Shown: positions 1-8,530, counted from the stretch's first letter. The stretch is DNA of 64,000 nucleotides from Vibrio orientalis CIP 102891 = ATCC 33934 (GCF_000176235.1 NZ_ACZV01000004.1:868001-932000); one strand, 5' to 3'. Notes: generated by a model not told the origin, from the letters alone. Numbers and translations are program-made.

Positions 1-2
1 GA

Positions 3-1352
3 GTTGCACTATGTAAGTTCCCAGCTAATGATACCAATGAGAAGAACACCAACTGTGGTGCGATTCAATATGAACCACAAAGTGTCGAAGGCCCAGATGG
101 CTTCCCTGCAACTGGTCCACGCGACGGTAAAATTGCCAGCGCAGAATCTGCTTTAGCGGCGGCTTTAGATGAGCAAACGGCGGATCGCTGGGTTAAGCGC
201 CCTATTCAGTCAGGTAGTCAGTACTTTGAATGGACGTTTACAGCTAACCACGTCACTAAAGACTGGAAATACTACATCACTAAAGCCGATTGGAACCCTA
301 ACCAACCACTGGCTCGTGACTCTTTTGATCTAAACCCTTTCTGTACGGTTGACGGCGGTATGGTTCAACCACCAAAGCGTGTTAGCCACCTATGTAATGT
401 GCCAGAGCGTGAAGGTTACCAAGTTATTTTAGCGGTATGGGATGTCGGTGATACTGCAGCGTCTTTCTACAACGTGATTGACGTTAAATTTGAAGGCGAC
501 GGCCCAGTACTACCTGACTGGAACCAAGGTGGGCAAATTTACCCAAGCCAAGACCTAAATGTTGGCGACTCTGTATACACGCGTGTATTCGACCAAAATG
601 GTGAGAATGTCTCGTACAGCACAGAGCTTATCATCGACTCAAAAGAGCAAGGCATCGCGAACAATTGGTCACACGCACTCGCAGCTAAGATCAATCAAGA
701 GCAATCAATGCTTCAAGCAGGTCAATTAAGCGCTGAAGGTACGTTCACTCCAATCTACGGCACAAACCCAATCTACCTTAAACAAGACTCTGGATTAAAA
801 AGCGTTGAGATTGGCTACAAGATCGACTCACCTGAACCTGATTATAACTTAGAGGTATACGGCCTAGAGTCTGAATACATCATTGGTGATAACGCGACGC
901 AGCTGGATTTAACTCTTGAAGCGACCGGTGATATTCATACTGAAATGACAGTCTACAACCATCACCGTGAGCCGTTATCTTCGCATTCTGTAGAGCTAAG
1001 CGATGGTCAAGTTGAAGCAGCAACCATGACGCTATCTAAGTCAGAACCGGGCCACCATATGTTGGTTGTCGTGGTTAAAGATCAGCAAGGTAATGTGATT
1101 GAGCAAAATACACTCGACTTCCACCTTGTCGAAGAACAGACTCCACCGCCGTCTGGTGAGTATGATTTTGTCTTCCCTGAAGGTCTAGAGACGTATACAG
1201 CTGGTACGAAGGTTCTTGCGTCAGACGGTGCTATCTACCAATGTAAAGAGTTCCCTTACTCAGGTTACTGCGTTCAATGGTCTCCTAGTGCTACTCAATT
1301 CGAACCAGGAGTTGGCTCTCACTGGAACAATGCTTGGAATAAAGTAAATTAA
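3..1352 (+). CDS. gbpA: GbpA, N-acetylglucosamine-binding protein / chitin-active LPMO (5' truncated by window edge)
   Basis: Secreted AA10 lytic polysaccharide monooxygenase that binds and oxidises chitin and helps vibrios attach to chitin and mucin. The frame is open from base 3, giving 449 residues; from memory of V. cholerae GbpA (about 485 aa), roughly the first 36-40 residues are missing, including the signal peptide and the N-terminal copper-binding His. The second histidine-brace His is visible in the ANHVTKDW motif (codon 249-251), and the axial Phe in AASFYNVID. Middle domains follow, and a C-terminal chitin-binding module ([17 protein letters not shown], about the last 55 residues) is intact. 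An internal ATG at 360 is not the start, because conserved LPMO sequence runs upstream of it. A strong terminator follows at 1374. Confidence 0.95.
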   Translation, partial: VALCKFPANDTNEKNTNCGAIQYEPQSVEGPDGFPATGPRDGKIASAESALAAALDEQTADRWVKRPIQSGSQYFEWTFTANHVTKDWKYYITKADWNPNQPLARDSFDLNPFCTVDGGMVQPPKRVSHLCNVPEREGYQVILAVWDVGDTAASFYNVIDVKFEGDGPVLPDWNQGGQIYPSQDLNVGDSVYTRVFDQNGENVSYSTELIIDSKEQGIANNWSHALAAKINQEQSMLQAGQLSAEGTFTPIYGTNPIYLKQDSGLKSVEIGYKIDSPEPDYNLEVYGLESEYIIGDNATQLDLTLEATGDIHTEMTVYNHHREPLSSHSVELSDGQVEAATMTLSKSEPGHHMLVVVVKDQQGNVIEQNTLDFHLVEEQTPPPSGEYDFVFPEGLETYTAGTKVLASDGAIYQCKEFPYSGYCVQWSPSATQFEPGVGSHWNNAWNKVN

Positions 1353-1373
1353 TCGTTGTTTATGAAGCAATAT

Positions 1374-1406
1374 CAGCGGATGCCAATGCATCCGCTGTTT
1401 TGTTTT
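1374..1406 (+). terminator. Intrinsic terminator of gbpA
   Basis: A perfect 10-bp stem (CAGCGGATGC / GCATCCGCTG) with a CAAT tetraloop is followed by TTTTGTTTT, 22 bases after the gbpA stop. Confidence 0.9.
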
Positions 1407-1536
1407 CAGCCCGCTACAAATTATTGGAATCAAACCCTCAACCTCACAAAGCCTGACATTTTTCGTCTGCACGCAACTTAGTAACACCGATATATTCATT
1501 TTCTTTCACAAACTCACCAAAGGTTTAAATCTGTGT

Positions 1537-2385
1537 ATGAATAAGGTTTTACTTCTGTCTTCTTTTCTTGTGATTGCTCCGCAAGCGGTTCAAGCCTCAA
1601 ACAGCCATGATGTTGCTGATAGTGTTATCGCACAGCAACGTGCTGCACTTGCTGAAAATACTCAAGGGAAAGGGTTTGGTCCTCAGTCTCCACGCGATAT
1701 CGACAACCTAGCTGGTAACAATACCCGTTACTTTGGTCAAGCGCCTGAATACTCGCAAATGAACTTGTGCAATATCCACTTCCATAAAAATGCTGAGCAC
1801 AAAGGTGGGGAGTTTAATTCCTACGCCGGTAATGGCGATGGCAAAGGTTACAATACTGGCTATGTCTATAACGGTAAGTTGAGTGACGCTGAACTTAAGC
1901 CGTTTAAAGGGGCCATTGGCGCTAAAGGTCATGGACAGCTAGAGCCAGGCGATACTATCGAACTGCATTATGTTCATTCAACAGCGCAGGTGAAACCGGG
2001 GCCAACGCTAGGCTCATGTCTAAGCGAATCCATTTCTAACCCGCAACTAAGAGTAGAAACTCAGGTGTTTGTGATCGTTAATGATACGAATGCGCTTAAC
2101 TTCGTTGATTTGACCAAGGTGGAGATGAAAAGTGGTGTCTACCAAGCACTAAATATCCCAACAAATACTGGTAAGCCGATTCAATATGCAGGCTCAACAA
2201 CCGGCCCTAGCTACAATGAGCAAGCTTCGCCACTGCAAGTGACTTGGAGCGTGCGACCAAAAGTGGCGAAGGTAGACATTGCCTCAGTTGCACAATGGTT
2301 AGCCAATAATGAGTTCGATGAAGACCATGCTCATGGTGTTCGCAATCTTGTTACCAACCCAGACTTACTCTCTGCTGGTCATTAA
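1537..2385 (+). CDS. Periplasmic delta-class carbonic anhydrase-like protein
   Basis: Predicted Zn-dependent CO2 hydratase of the delta class (CA_like family), exported to the periplasm. The 282 residues begin with a signal peptide (MNKVLLLSSFLVIAPQAVQA, cleavage near residue 20). The candidate metal cluster is NLCNIHFHKNAEHKG around residues 77-90, with His81 and His83 as an HxH pair. A second His-rich strand, IELHYVHS, contributes His144 and His147. Cys78 and Cys161 could form a disulfide. The gene is monocistronic: the gbpA terminator lies upstream and its own terminator at 2405. Assignment rests on recalled family motifs. An inactive relative cannot be excluded, but all candidate ligands are present. 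Confidence 0.72.
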   Translation: MNKVLLLSSFLVIAPQAVQASNSHDVADSVIAQQRAALAENTQGKGFGPQSPRDIDNLAGNNTRYFGQAPEYSQMNLCNIHFHKNAEHKGGEFNSYAGNGDGKGYNTGYVYNGKLSDAELKPFKGAIGAKGHGQLEPGDTIELHYVHSTAQVKPGPTLGSCLSESISNPQLRVETQVFVIVNDTNALNFVDLTKVEMKSGVYQALNIPTNTGKPIQYAGSTTGPSYNEQASPLQVTWSVRPKVAKVDIASVAQWLANNEFDEDHAHGVRNLVTNPDLLSAGH

Positions 2386-2404
2386 GCCGCTTCTTCAAAT
2401 ACTC

Positions 2405-2429
2405 AAACGGGCACCGTTGTGCCCGTTTT
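2405..2429. terminator. Bidirectional terminator between convergent genes
   Basis: A perfect 10-bp stem AAACGGGCAC / GTGCCCGTTT with a CGTT loop has A and T runs on both sides. It serves the carbonic anhydrase gene (+) and the membrane regulator operon (-). Confidence 0.88.
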
Positions 2430-2430
2430 C

Positions 2431-2910
2431 TTATGACTTATGGCAAGCAATGTTTACGTCTTCACTGCCCGCTTGGGTGTACAGAAACAGCTGTTTACCA
2501 TCAACCTCATACCTTAAATCAGACTTGTAGCCGACTAAGCTGTCTTGATCTCTAATAAAGAGTGACGAATGTTCCGGTTTTAAGTTCCACTCCACTCGTG
2601 TAAACGTCTGCTTAATCTGATTGCCGTTGGTTTCGCTGTCAGCGGTTAACATCAGTTCATAAGGCTTTTCCGTTCCATCCTGATGAACTAACGTGCCAGT
2701 TTGGAAATAGGTCACACTCTCCTTCGAATCGAAATAGATGGTTGTGATTTCAGCAACTTTTTTATAATGGCGATAGGTTTCAGAGGTAAAGCCAGACTGC
2801 GATTCAGAACATAACCAATGTGTACCCGAAAAATTGTAACTCGCAAACTGCCACTGATAAATCACACTTGCGATTAAGATAACTGTCAATGCACCTATTG
2901 TAACTCGCAT
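2431..2910 (-). CDS. ToxS/VtrC-like periplasmic partner of the upstream membrane regulator
   Basis: A 159-residue protein with one N-terminal membrane segment (residues about 3-21) and a periplasmic domain. It is unlike anything enzymatic that I recognise. It overlaps the upstream ToxR-like gene by 16 bases, so translation is probably coupled. This arrangement, a winged-helix single-pass regulator followed by a small single-pass periplasmic protein, is that of ToxR/ToxS, TcpP/TcpH and VtrA/VtrC; VtrC is about this size. By analogy it would stabilise its partner or bind a ligand with it, VtrA/VtrC being a bile-salt receptor. Sequence identity to any of these is not claimed. The paired cysteines (Cys33 and Cys156) could bond. 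Confidence 0.6.
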   Translation of the reverse strand: MRVTIGALTVILIASVIYQWQFASYNFSGTHWLCSESQSGFTSETYRHYKKVAEITTIYFDSKESVTYFQTGTLVHQDGTEKPYELMLTADSETNGNQIKQTFTRVEWNLKPEHSSLFIRDQDSLVGYKSDLRYEVDGKQLFLYTQAGSEDVNIACHKS

Positions 2911-3737
2911 CTTACCTCCGGGTTATCAAACGCCATCAGCACCGACTCTGCCAGGGTTAAACTCGTGACATTAAAGTGTTGGAATACGTGGGAATGAGCA
3001 CTGGTTTTAGACTTCAATCGAACCGTCATCGCAATCACACCTGGCTCGTAAATAGACGGAAAAACCCGAATGTAGACATCAGCAGAACAGTTAGCTAATG
3101 AAGCCTTGCCAAGTTGCTCGGTTAAAAACGCCTTATCGATACTGCCGTTCGTTCCATCCATAAGGTAGAACGTAGGACTTCCATCCAGCAGTTGTACATA
3201 TTGGGAAAGATCAGTAAACGGCGAGCGCGGTTTAAAAGGTTCAAAGATAAAGGTCGCCGCTATCATTGCTATCAAAGCAAAAACCAACAGGTAAGACGCT
3301 TTGAAGTTAATGTCACGCTTAGGAGCATGGTTGGCCATTTCCTGTGATTGGTGTGACGGCGTCACTGAAGGGTTCAACTCAACATCGGTGGTATCTTCAA
3401 TCGTTTGAACCGGCTCCAACGCCTCAATCACCTCTACTTCCACATCAAGGAAATAGCCCACCTTGCTGATGGTTTGAATATTGATCTCTTTGGCGTTCAA
3501 CACAAAGAAATGACGGCGCAGATCTGAGATGACGTTGGTTAATGCTTGGTCTGTGACAACAGCGCCACCCCAACACTTTTCAAACAGCTCTTCGCGAGAT
3601 GCCGGAGCGCCTTTGAGTAGCAAGAACACCAACACTTCGTAAGGCAACGGTCGTAGGATAACTTTGTTACCAAAGCCGTTAGATAATGTTCGTGTTTCGC
3701 ATTCTAGCTTTAGTGAAGAGAACTGAATCGCTTTCAT
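2895..3737 (-). CDS. ToxR-family membrane-anchored winged-helix transcriptional regulator
   Basis: Inner-membrane transcription factor of 280 residues. Residues 1 to about 105 form an OmpR/ToxR-type winged helix (LPYEVLVFLL, SREELFEKCW, ALTNVISDLRRHF, IQTISKVGYFL). A Ser/Thr/Glu-rich linker follows, then one membrane span at about 148-165 (YLLVFALIAMIAATFIF) and a periplasmic sensor domain of about 110 residues. No phospho-acceptor domain is present, as expected for this family. The partner gene overlaps its 3' end. The divergent 5' neighbour is an outer-membrane beta-barrel gene, a common target type for ToxR-like proteins. Its signal and regulon cannot be read from the sequence. Confidence 0.85.
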   Translation of the reverse strand: MKAIQFSSLKLECETRTLSNGFGNKVILRPLPYEVLVFLLLKGAPASREELFEKCWGGAVVTDQALTNVISDLRRHFFVLNAKEINIQTISKVGYFLDVEVEVIEALEPVQTIEDTTDVELNPSVTPSHQSQEMANHAPKRDINFKASYLLVFALIAMIAATFIFEPFKPRSPFTDLSQYVQLLDGSPTFYLMDGTNGSIDKAFLTEQLGKASLANCSADVYIRVFPSIYEPGVIAMTVRLKSKTSAHSHVFQHFNVTSLTLAESVLMAFDNPEVRCELQ

Positions 3738-4049
3738 TGGATCGCTATACCTTGCTGTTTAACCTTAGCAACTCATTCAAGAATGCTCGTTGCTACAGCC
3801 GATATATGATTGGCTGATAATTTATAGGGTGGCACAGTCTACTTACCTATATTTATAAATCAAGAGTAGTAAGTTGGCATGAATTTACACGTATACATTA
3901 TAAAACAACAACTTATATTCAATTTAGAAAAATATAAATATCACAATTTTATAATGTGTGTTTTTTATTTGAATTTTGTTTAGCCTAAAATTCTCAGTTT
4001 TATAGAGTCTGCCCCGAAAACAACCTCATTCACATCGAGACTCTAAACA
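3738..4049. promoter_or_regulatory. AT-rich divergent promoter region between ToxR-like regulator and porin gene
   Basis: This 312-base gap is strongly AT-rich over about 3880-3990, with A/T runs such as ATTTTATAATG. That is the kind of DNA bound by H-NS and ToxR-type proteins. I see no gene in it. It must carry promoters for both flanking genes, but no consensus sigma-70 pair stands out clearly. Confidence 0.5.
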
Positions 4050-4652
4050 ATGAAAAAACTCCTTTTAGTTACTGCCCTTTTCTCTAGTGTTGCATGTGCA
4101 AATCCACATTCTGGTTTCTATTTAGGTGCAGGTGTTGGTACAACAGACTTTGACGATGATGGACTACTGAATGAATTACCTGTGGCAGTTTCAACAGACT
4201 CGGACAATTCATACAAACTCATCGCTGGCTATGCGTTTAACCGCATCGTTAGCATCGAAACACAATTTACTAGCTACGGCGATACCAACGTTAAGCTCCA
4301 CAACCCACTAAATGGTCAGAGCATTGATGCTGGCAAAATTGAACACAAAACTTACACAGTGGCCGCTAACCTTGGATACACTTTTGATAATGGCCTTCGT
4401 CCGTTCGCAACGATTGGTTTAGGTTCGGTGGATTATAAAGCGGGTGGTTTTTCTGATGACGGTGGTGTCATCCGCGCAGGTCTAGGGCTTGAGTTTACTC
4501 CTGCTCAACTTCAAGGCTTGTCACTACGTACTGCATACGAAGTAGATAACTATGAGCTTGACGTCCCATCTTACAATGGTTACTACACAACAACCAAAAC
4601 CTATAATCAATCAGTAGGTGCTTGGTATCTAGCGGCTACTTATAAGTTCTAA
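4050..4652 (+). CDS. Outer-membrane beta-barrel protein (OmpA-like porin fold)
   Basis: A 200-residue exported protein with a signal peptide (MKKLLLVTALFSSVACA). Alternating hydrophobic/polar strands follow, typical of an eight-stranded OMP_b-brl barrel: GFYLGAGVG near the mature N terminus, YKLIAGYAF, VAANLGYTF, FATIGLGSV, VIRAGLGLEF. It ends in an aromatic C-terminal strand, WYLAATYKF, whose final Phe is the BAM signal. It lacks an OmpA peptidoglycan-binding domain. A bidirectional terminator follows at 4655. Divergent placement next to a ToxR-like regulator makes it a candidate target; that is inference. Confidence 0.85.
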   Translation: MKKLLLVTALFSSVACANPHSGFYLGAGVGTTDFDDDGLLNELPVAVSTDSDNSYKLIAGYAFNRIVSIETQFTSYGDTNVKLHNPLNGQSIDAGKIEHKTYTVAANLGYTFDNGLRPFATIGLGSVDYKAGGFSDDGGVIRAGLGLEFTPAQLQGLSLRTAYEVDNYELDVPSYNGYYTTTKTYNQSVGAWYLAATYKF

Positions 4653-4654
4653 TA

Positions 4655-4685
4655 AAAAAGGCGAGGTATAAAGCCTCGCCTTTTT
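4655..4685. terminator. Bidirectional terminator, porin / dacA
   Basis: A 12-bp stem AAAAAGGCGAGG / CCTCGCCTTTTT closes a 7-nt loop between the convergent porin (+) and D,D-carboxypeptidase (-) genes. Confidence 0.9.
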
Positions 4686-4700
4686 ACTCACTTTTCCAAC

Positions 4701-5867
4701 TTAGAACCAACTCGAAACTAAGCGTTTCAGCCAGTCCATCAACTTTTTAAAGATGCCACCTTCTTCGACATCTTGCTGGGCAACTAAAGTCGCACTCGTG
4801 ACTTCTTCACCTTCAACGCTATAAATTACTTTACCGATCGGGTCACCCTTGCGAATTGGAGCCGTAAGTTCACCAGTAAATTCTACTTCTGCGATCAGTT
4901 TATTGGCGTCACCTTTAGGAAGCGTGAGCAGAACTGTTTCATCGACACCTGCCGCAACATGATCCGTTTCTCCCATCCACACTCTGGCTTCTGCTAATGT
5001 GTCCGTCGGTTTAGTCGGTGCAATCGTATCGAAGAATCTGAAACCGTAGCTTAAGAGCTGCTTGCTTTCTGACTCACGGCTCTTTGCGCTACTTGAGCCC
5101 ATTACAACCGAAATAAGTCGCATGTCTCCGCTAGTTGCAGAGGTTGCTAAACTGTAGCCTGCCCCACTGGTGTAACCCGTTTTCATGCCATCTACATTTA
5201 GGCTGCGGTCACGCAATAGACCATTACGGTTGTATTGAGTAATGCCATTGTAGGTATAAGCGGTTTCACTATATAACGGATAAATATCGGGTAAGTCGCG
5301 GATGATCGCCTGACTCAACAATGCAATATCGTAAGGCGTTGAATACAGGCCGTCACTGTCTAAACCGTGTGGGTTTGTATATGAGGTATTTGCTAACCCT
5401 AGCTTTTGCGACCAACTATTCATAAGGCTAACGAAAGCATCTTCACTGCCAGCGACATGCTCAGCGATTGCGACACTGGCATCATTTCCAGATTGCACAA
5501 TCAAGCCACGGTAAAGATCCATCAGTTGGACATCAGTACCCACTTCTATGAACATTTTTGACGAGTCTGGGAAGTTTTTCGCCCAAGCATTACGGCTGAT
5601 ACGAACTTGATCATCTAATGCAATGTTACCGCTGTTTACCTCTTGTCCTGCCACATAGGCGGTCATCAATTTGGTTAAGCTCGCAGGGTTAAGTTTTTTT
5701 TCTGAGTTCTTTTGTACCAATACTTCGCCAGTATGGTAATCCATCAAAATATACCCTTTCGCACCAAGCGCTGGCGGATCAGGAATAATTGTTGGCGCTG
5801 CCGTCACACCAAAAGAGAGAGAAATAGTCGAAAGAAGCGCTGTTGCTGTTAGAAAACGCGTTGTCAT
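4701..5867 (-). CDS. dacA: D-alanyl-D-alanine carboxypeptidase (PBP5/DacA family)
   Basis: Periplasmic penicillin-binding protein that removes the terminal D-Ala from peptidoglycan stem peptides. The start is taken at the ATG at 5867 because the signal peptide begins there (MTTRFLTATALLSTISLSFG). The frame extends 13 codons further to a GTG at 5906, which would put a charged tail before the signal. From this start the catalytic motifs are SLTK (Ser63, Lys66), SGN (127-129) and KTG (230-232). The extreme C terminus (FKKLMDWLKRLVSSWF) is an amphipathic helix that anchors PBP5-type enzymes to the inner membrane. At 388 residues it matches family length. Confidence 0.93.
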   Translation of the reverse strand: MTTRFLTATALLSTISLSFGVTAAPTIIPDPPALGAKGYILMDYHTGEVLVQKNSEKKLNPASLTKLMTAYVAGQEVNSGNIALDDQVRISRNAWAKNFPDSSKMFIEVGTDVQLMDLYRGLIVQSGNDASVAIAEHVAGSEDAFVSLMNSWSQKLGLANTSYTNPHGLDSDGLYSTPYDIALLSQAIIRDLPDIYPLYSETAYTYNGITQYNRNGLLRDRSLNVDGMKTGYTSGAGYSLATSATSGDMRLISVVMGSSSAKSRESESKQLLSYGFRFFDTIAPTKPTDTLAEARVWMGETDHVAAGVDETVLLTLPKGDANKLIAEVEFTGELTAPIRKGDPIGKVIYSVEGEEVTSATLVAQQDVEEGGIFKKLMDWLKRLVSSWF

Positions 5868-6015
5868 GATATGCGACGTCTCACTGTGAGTAGGTTTATA
5901 ATCCACTTCAGTATAGACAAGAAGAGGTAAGATTCAGCGGCTCTGAAACCAATCGTTACCATTCCATAAGAATTATCGACATTCTTATGCTCAGTTCCCA
6001 AATTTAGGAACAAAA

Positions 6016-6040
6016 AAACCAGCGAATTAACCGCTGGTTT
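6016..6040 (-). terminator. Terminator of the 6059-6418 gene
   Basis: A 9-bp stem AAACCAGCG / CGCTGGTTT with a 7-nt loop is followed, on the minus strand, by a T run (positions 6012-6018 read in reverse). Confidence 0.8.
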
Positions 6041-6058
6041 TCAGAAATTTCACTTTCG

Positions 6059-6418
6059 TTACGCTGCTTTAAGAAGCGCGTCTTTCTTTGCCATCAGTTT
6101 TTCTCGGTAAGCAAACCATACGTAGGTGGCCACAATAGAGAAGAACAAATAAGACAGTGAGAATATAAATGGAGAACTGATTAAATCTTGTGACAATCCC
6201 CACGAGACACCAACAACGGTCACCGCAATTTTAGCGAAGAAACCGCACAGCAGTAAAACCAATGCTAATTGTGGGAAACGGCTGCTTCTAAAAGCAAGCC
6301 AGTAACAGCTACCGACTGCGAGAGACGCAATATACAAACCAAGCAAGAATGAATGAAGGTGGTCTGCTGATGCAACACCTGCGGAAATCGACACCATAAA
6401 AATTAGAAATAGCTTCAT
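6059..6418 (-). CDS. Small polytopic inner-membrane protein of unknown function
   Basis: A 119-residue, very hydrophobic protein with about four predicted membrane segments (residues roughly 2-18, 24-43, 50-73 and 83-104) and a short basic tail (REKLMAKKDALLKAA). I do not recognise a family. It stands alone, with a terminator after it and a long divergent intergenic region before it. Confidence 0.7.
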   Translation of the reverse strand: MKLFLIFMVSISAGVASADHLHSFLLGLYIASLAVGSCYWLAFRSSRFPQLALVLLLCGFFAKIAVTVVGVSWGLSQDLISSPFIFSLSYLFFSIVATYVWFAYREKLMAKKDALLKAA

Positions 6419-6887
6419 ACATCGCCTCGTACTTCAAAGTTAGGAAAAGCTTCCTTTCATTTTTGCAAACTCATTTTGCGGTTATTTTCGCCTTTTCTGT
6501 ACCAATTACAAGCGTTAATTTTGTCTAATTATTAACCAAAACTTCCCTGCAACCTAAATGTAAAAACATTGTTAAGAGGTTAATTTATTTAGCATCTTTT
6601 CATCAGGGGGTTAGAGTAAAAAGACCAATATCACTAGCCCCACCAGTTACATTTAGGTAACAATGGTTACAATTGAAAATAAATTAAATTTTGTGATAAT
6701 TGTCGCCTAATGTGCGCTGTTTTATATGAAGTGCGGCTTTGCAAACAGAGTTTCCATAATTGCGAGGGTACGTGAAATTCCCGTTAATTAATTAGTGTGA
6801 GCTCGACCACTGTTCACCCCATAATATCTCGAATCACAATCTACGGTTTGATACCTTTGCGTCACAAATTCCTATGTGCTACATACC
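6419..6887. promoter_or_regulatory. Long divergent intergenic region with GTTAC/GTAAC repeats
   Basis: No gene is visible in these 469 bases. An 11-bp inverted repeat, CCTAAATGTAA at 6553-6563 and TTACATTTAGG at 6647-6657, has arms 83 bases apart. The right arm is part of a tight array: GTTAC at 6646, GTAAC at 6657 and GTTAC at 6666, as alternating half-sites. This looks like a protein-binding region controlling one or both divergent genes. The protein is unknown. Confidence 0.45.
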
Positions 6888-8051
6888 ATGCCTTCAGAGT
6901 ACCGAATTCGTAAGATCGTCGAAATTGGCGACACCTTACACCGATGTGGCTGTGCGCCTTACAAGCTAGAAAAATACACGCAGTTTTATGCTCGAAAGCA
7001 TGGTGTTGATCTGATGATCCAGGCGACACCTACCACTGTCAATTATCAATTCCCTGACGATAACAATGCCGTGGTGATGAAGCGCCACCAGCCTGCATCG
7101 ATTAACCTCAGTTTGCTCGCCAACACGATTATTCGCATCAATCAGCCCAGCTCTGAACCTGTTCCTGAGCCAGCAGGTTACCCAAAATGGGTCATTGCAC
7201 TGGCGAACATGGGCATCCCCCCTGCTTATCTAATGTTGGTCGGCTCGACAATGGACGCGATCTTCATATCGGTGTTTCTTGGCTTTATCGTCTGGGGAAC
7301 ACAGCAAGTGCTCCGTGCGCGTCGCTCAATCGCTGCTGAGTTCATCGCCGCTTTGCTGACTGGTATCCTGGTTGCTTTCTTCGCTAGCACCAGCGCCGAG
7401 ATTCCGGTCTGGGCACTTTGTATCGCTGCCATTGTTTTATTTGTGCCCGGGCTATCGATCGCTAACTCTCTGGAGTGTTTAGCCTTTAATGATCTTGTTT
7501 CTGGTACAAGTTTGCTTGGTCAAAGTGCCTTGTCACTGATCAAGCTATTTGTCGGTATCGTCATGGGCTTGAACATTGGGGAATCGATATGGGGCCAAGC
7601 CGAGCCGTTTAGTTACACCAACGAAGTGCCCGTTTGGTTACACATTTCCGGGCTATTTTTGATCTCAGTTTCATTGGGAGTCATCTTTAATGCTAGACCT
7701 AAAGATATCGTACTTGGCATTCCGGTTGCCATACTGGGTATGTGGGGTCCTTTCTACCTAGGATTTGAAAGTGGTTGGGTTGTCGGGACTTGGGTAACGA
7801 CAGTACTAATCACTCTGTACGGCACATGGGTAGCCAAGAAGATGGACCTGACGGGCTCTATCTATATTGTTCAAGGGATTATTATTTTGGTGCCTGGGAG
7901 TCGTGTACTCGTCAGTGCTAGCCAATCGGTATTCGAGCAATCCATTCTTCCGATCCCGAGTATCGGGCTGTCTGCCCTATTTATGTTTTCCGCCATCGTC
8001 GCGGGACAAATTACCGCGTACTCCATTTACTCGCCGAAGATCGAACGCTAG
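6888..8051 (+). CDS. Threonine/serine exporter family (ThrE-like) membrane protein
   Basis: Inner-membrane exporter of the ThrE superfamily, with the cytoplasmic N-terminal ThrE domain and the ThrE_2 membrane half fused in one chain, as in Corynebacterium ThrE. The N-terminal part (MPSEYRIRKIVEIGDTLHRCG...) is a soluble domain of about 115 residues. About ten membrane segments follow, including FVPGLSIANSLECL and IILVPGSRVLVSAS, the conserved repeated PG motifs of the family. The frame opens with GTG at 6876, but ATG at 6888 is the better match to the family start; neither has a strong ribosome site. The substrate is not certain. The hairpin at 8071 follows. Confidence 0.82.
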   Translation: MPSEYRIRKIVEIGDTLHRCGCAPYKLEKYTQFYARKHGVDLMIQATPTTVNYQFPDDNNAVVMKRHQPASINLSLLANTIIRINQPSSEPVPEPAGYPKWVIALANMGIPPAYLMLVGSTMDAIFISVFLGFIVWGTQQVLRARRSIAAEFIAALLTGILVAFFASTSAEIPVWALCIAAIVLFVPGLSIANSLECLAFNDLVSGTSLLGQSALSLIKLFVGIVMGLNIGESIWGQAEPFSYTNEVPVWLHISGLFLISVSLGVIFNARPKDIVLGIPVAILGMWGPFYLGFESGWVVGTWVTTVLITLYGTWVAKKMDLTGSIYIVQGIIILVPGSRVLVSASQSVFEQSILPIPSIGLSALFMFSAIVAGQITAYSIYSPKIER

Positions 8052-8070
8052 TTCTTGCCCAGATAATGAA

Positions 8071-8121
8071 AGAGCCCTATTCAAACATCGCTATCTAAGC
8101 GGCTTTTGAATAGGGCTCTTT
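8071..8121. terminator. Long hairpin in the 3' end of arfA, also terminating the ThrE-like gene
   Basis: A perfect 17-bp inverted repeat (AAAGAGCCCTATTCAAA at 8071-8087, its complement at 8105-8121) flanks a 17-base loop. On the minus strand the first arm codes for arfA residues KEPYSK, and the arfA stop codon (8095-8097) sits in the loop. In E. coli and Haemophilus, arfA mRNA is cut by RNase III or terminated in such a coding-region stem, giving a non-stop mRNA. The design here matches that. Confidence 0.85.
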
Positions 8122-8307
8122 GCCTCTATGTTTTAGGTTGCGTTGATAGCTTCCTTTCCCTTTTTTCGCCTTCTCTACTCTTACTTTAAACAGTTTACTT
8201 GTGACCACCGCTTTAAGCGCGTTATCGTTTATTTGACCTCGACCAAATTCGGTTTCGATCACCGGTTTATCGTCACTGAACTCAGCAGGACGTTTCTTTT
8301 TTGCCAT
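8095..8307 (-). CDS. arfA: Alternative ribosome-rescue factor A
   Basis: A 70-residue protein that rescues ribosomes stalled on non-stop mRNA when tmRNA is insufficient, by recruiting release factor RF2. The core [16 protein letters not shown] followed by [13 protein letters not shown] matches the ArfA signature (GQIKDNAIEAL ... VEKNKKGKGSY in E. coli). The basic KKGKGSY tail enters the mRNA channel. The start at 8307 has an excellent GGAGG ribosome site. The last codons lie in a 17-bp hairpin, so most mRNAs would lack the stop codon. The truncated product would then be tmRNA-tagged unless trans-translation fails, the known autoregulatory logic of arfA. The N terminus is longer than in E. coli. 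Confidence 0.9.
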   Translation of the reverse strand: MAKKKRPAEFSDDKPVIETEFGRGQINDNALKAVVTSKLFKVRVEKAKKGKGSYQRNLKHRGKEPYSKAA

Positions 8308-8502
8308 ACGGCCTCCACAGTTTATTTGATGCTAATGTCTGCTTGAATACGCTTCAAAGTTAACCTCGAATCGCTCTATCACAAACCAGCTTGGCAAATG
8401 TTACACTACTTATAGATAAATCATCAAAATTTTCGAAAGTATACCTAGCGCAAATTTCTAATGAAAACCCATGATTCTAGGGTCAAAAGGGCTCTATTGT
8501 TA

Positions 8503-8530
8503 TTGACTTAGTTGCACGTCTCTTTAGACT
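8503..8530 (+). promoter_or_regulatory. Candidate promoter of the cold-shock gene
   Basis: TTGACT at 8503-8508 and TAGACT at 8525-8530 have 16-bp spacing. Transcription from here would give a 5' leader of about 140 bases, the length typical of cspA-type mRNAs whose leader folds differently in the cold. Confidence 0.5.

Noticed and set aside
360..362. ATG at 360 as the start of gbpA
   Set aside because: Conserved LPMO sequence continues in frame back to base 3, so the gene is only cut by the window edge.
1260..1499. Minus-strand 79-codon frame across the gbpA 3' end
   Set aside because: It overlaps conserved GbpA chitin-binding sequence and the terminator, with no ribosome site.
6551..6575. 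TyrR box (TGTAAA-N6-TTTACA) in the 6.5 kb gap
   Set aside because: Only the left half matches; the right half (GTTAAG) does not.
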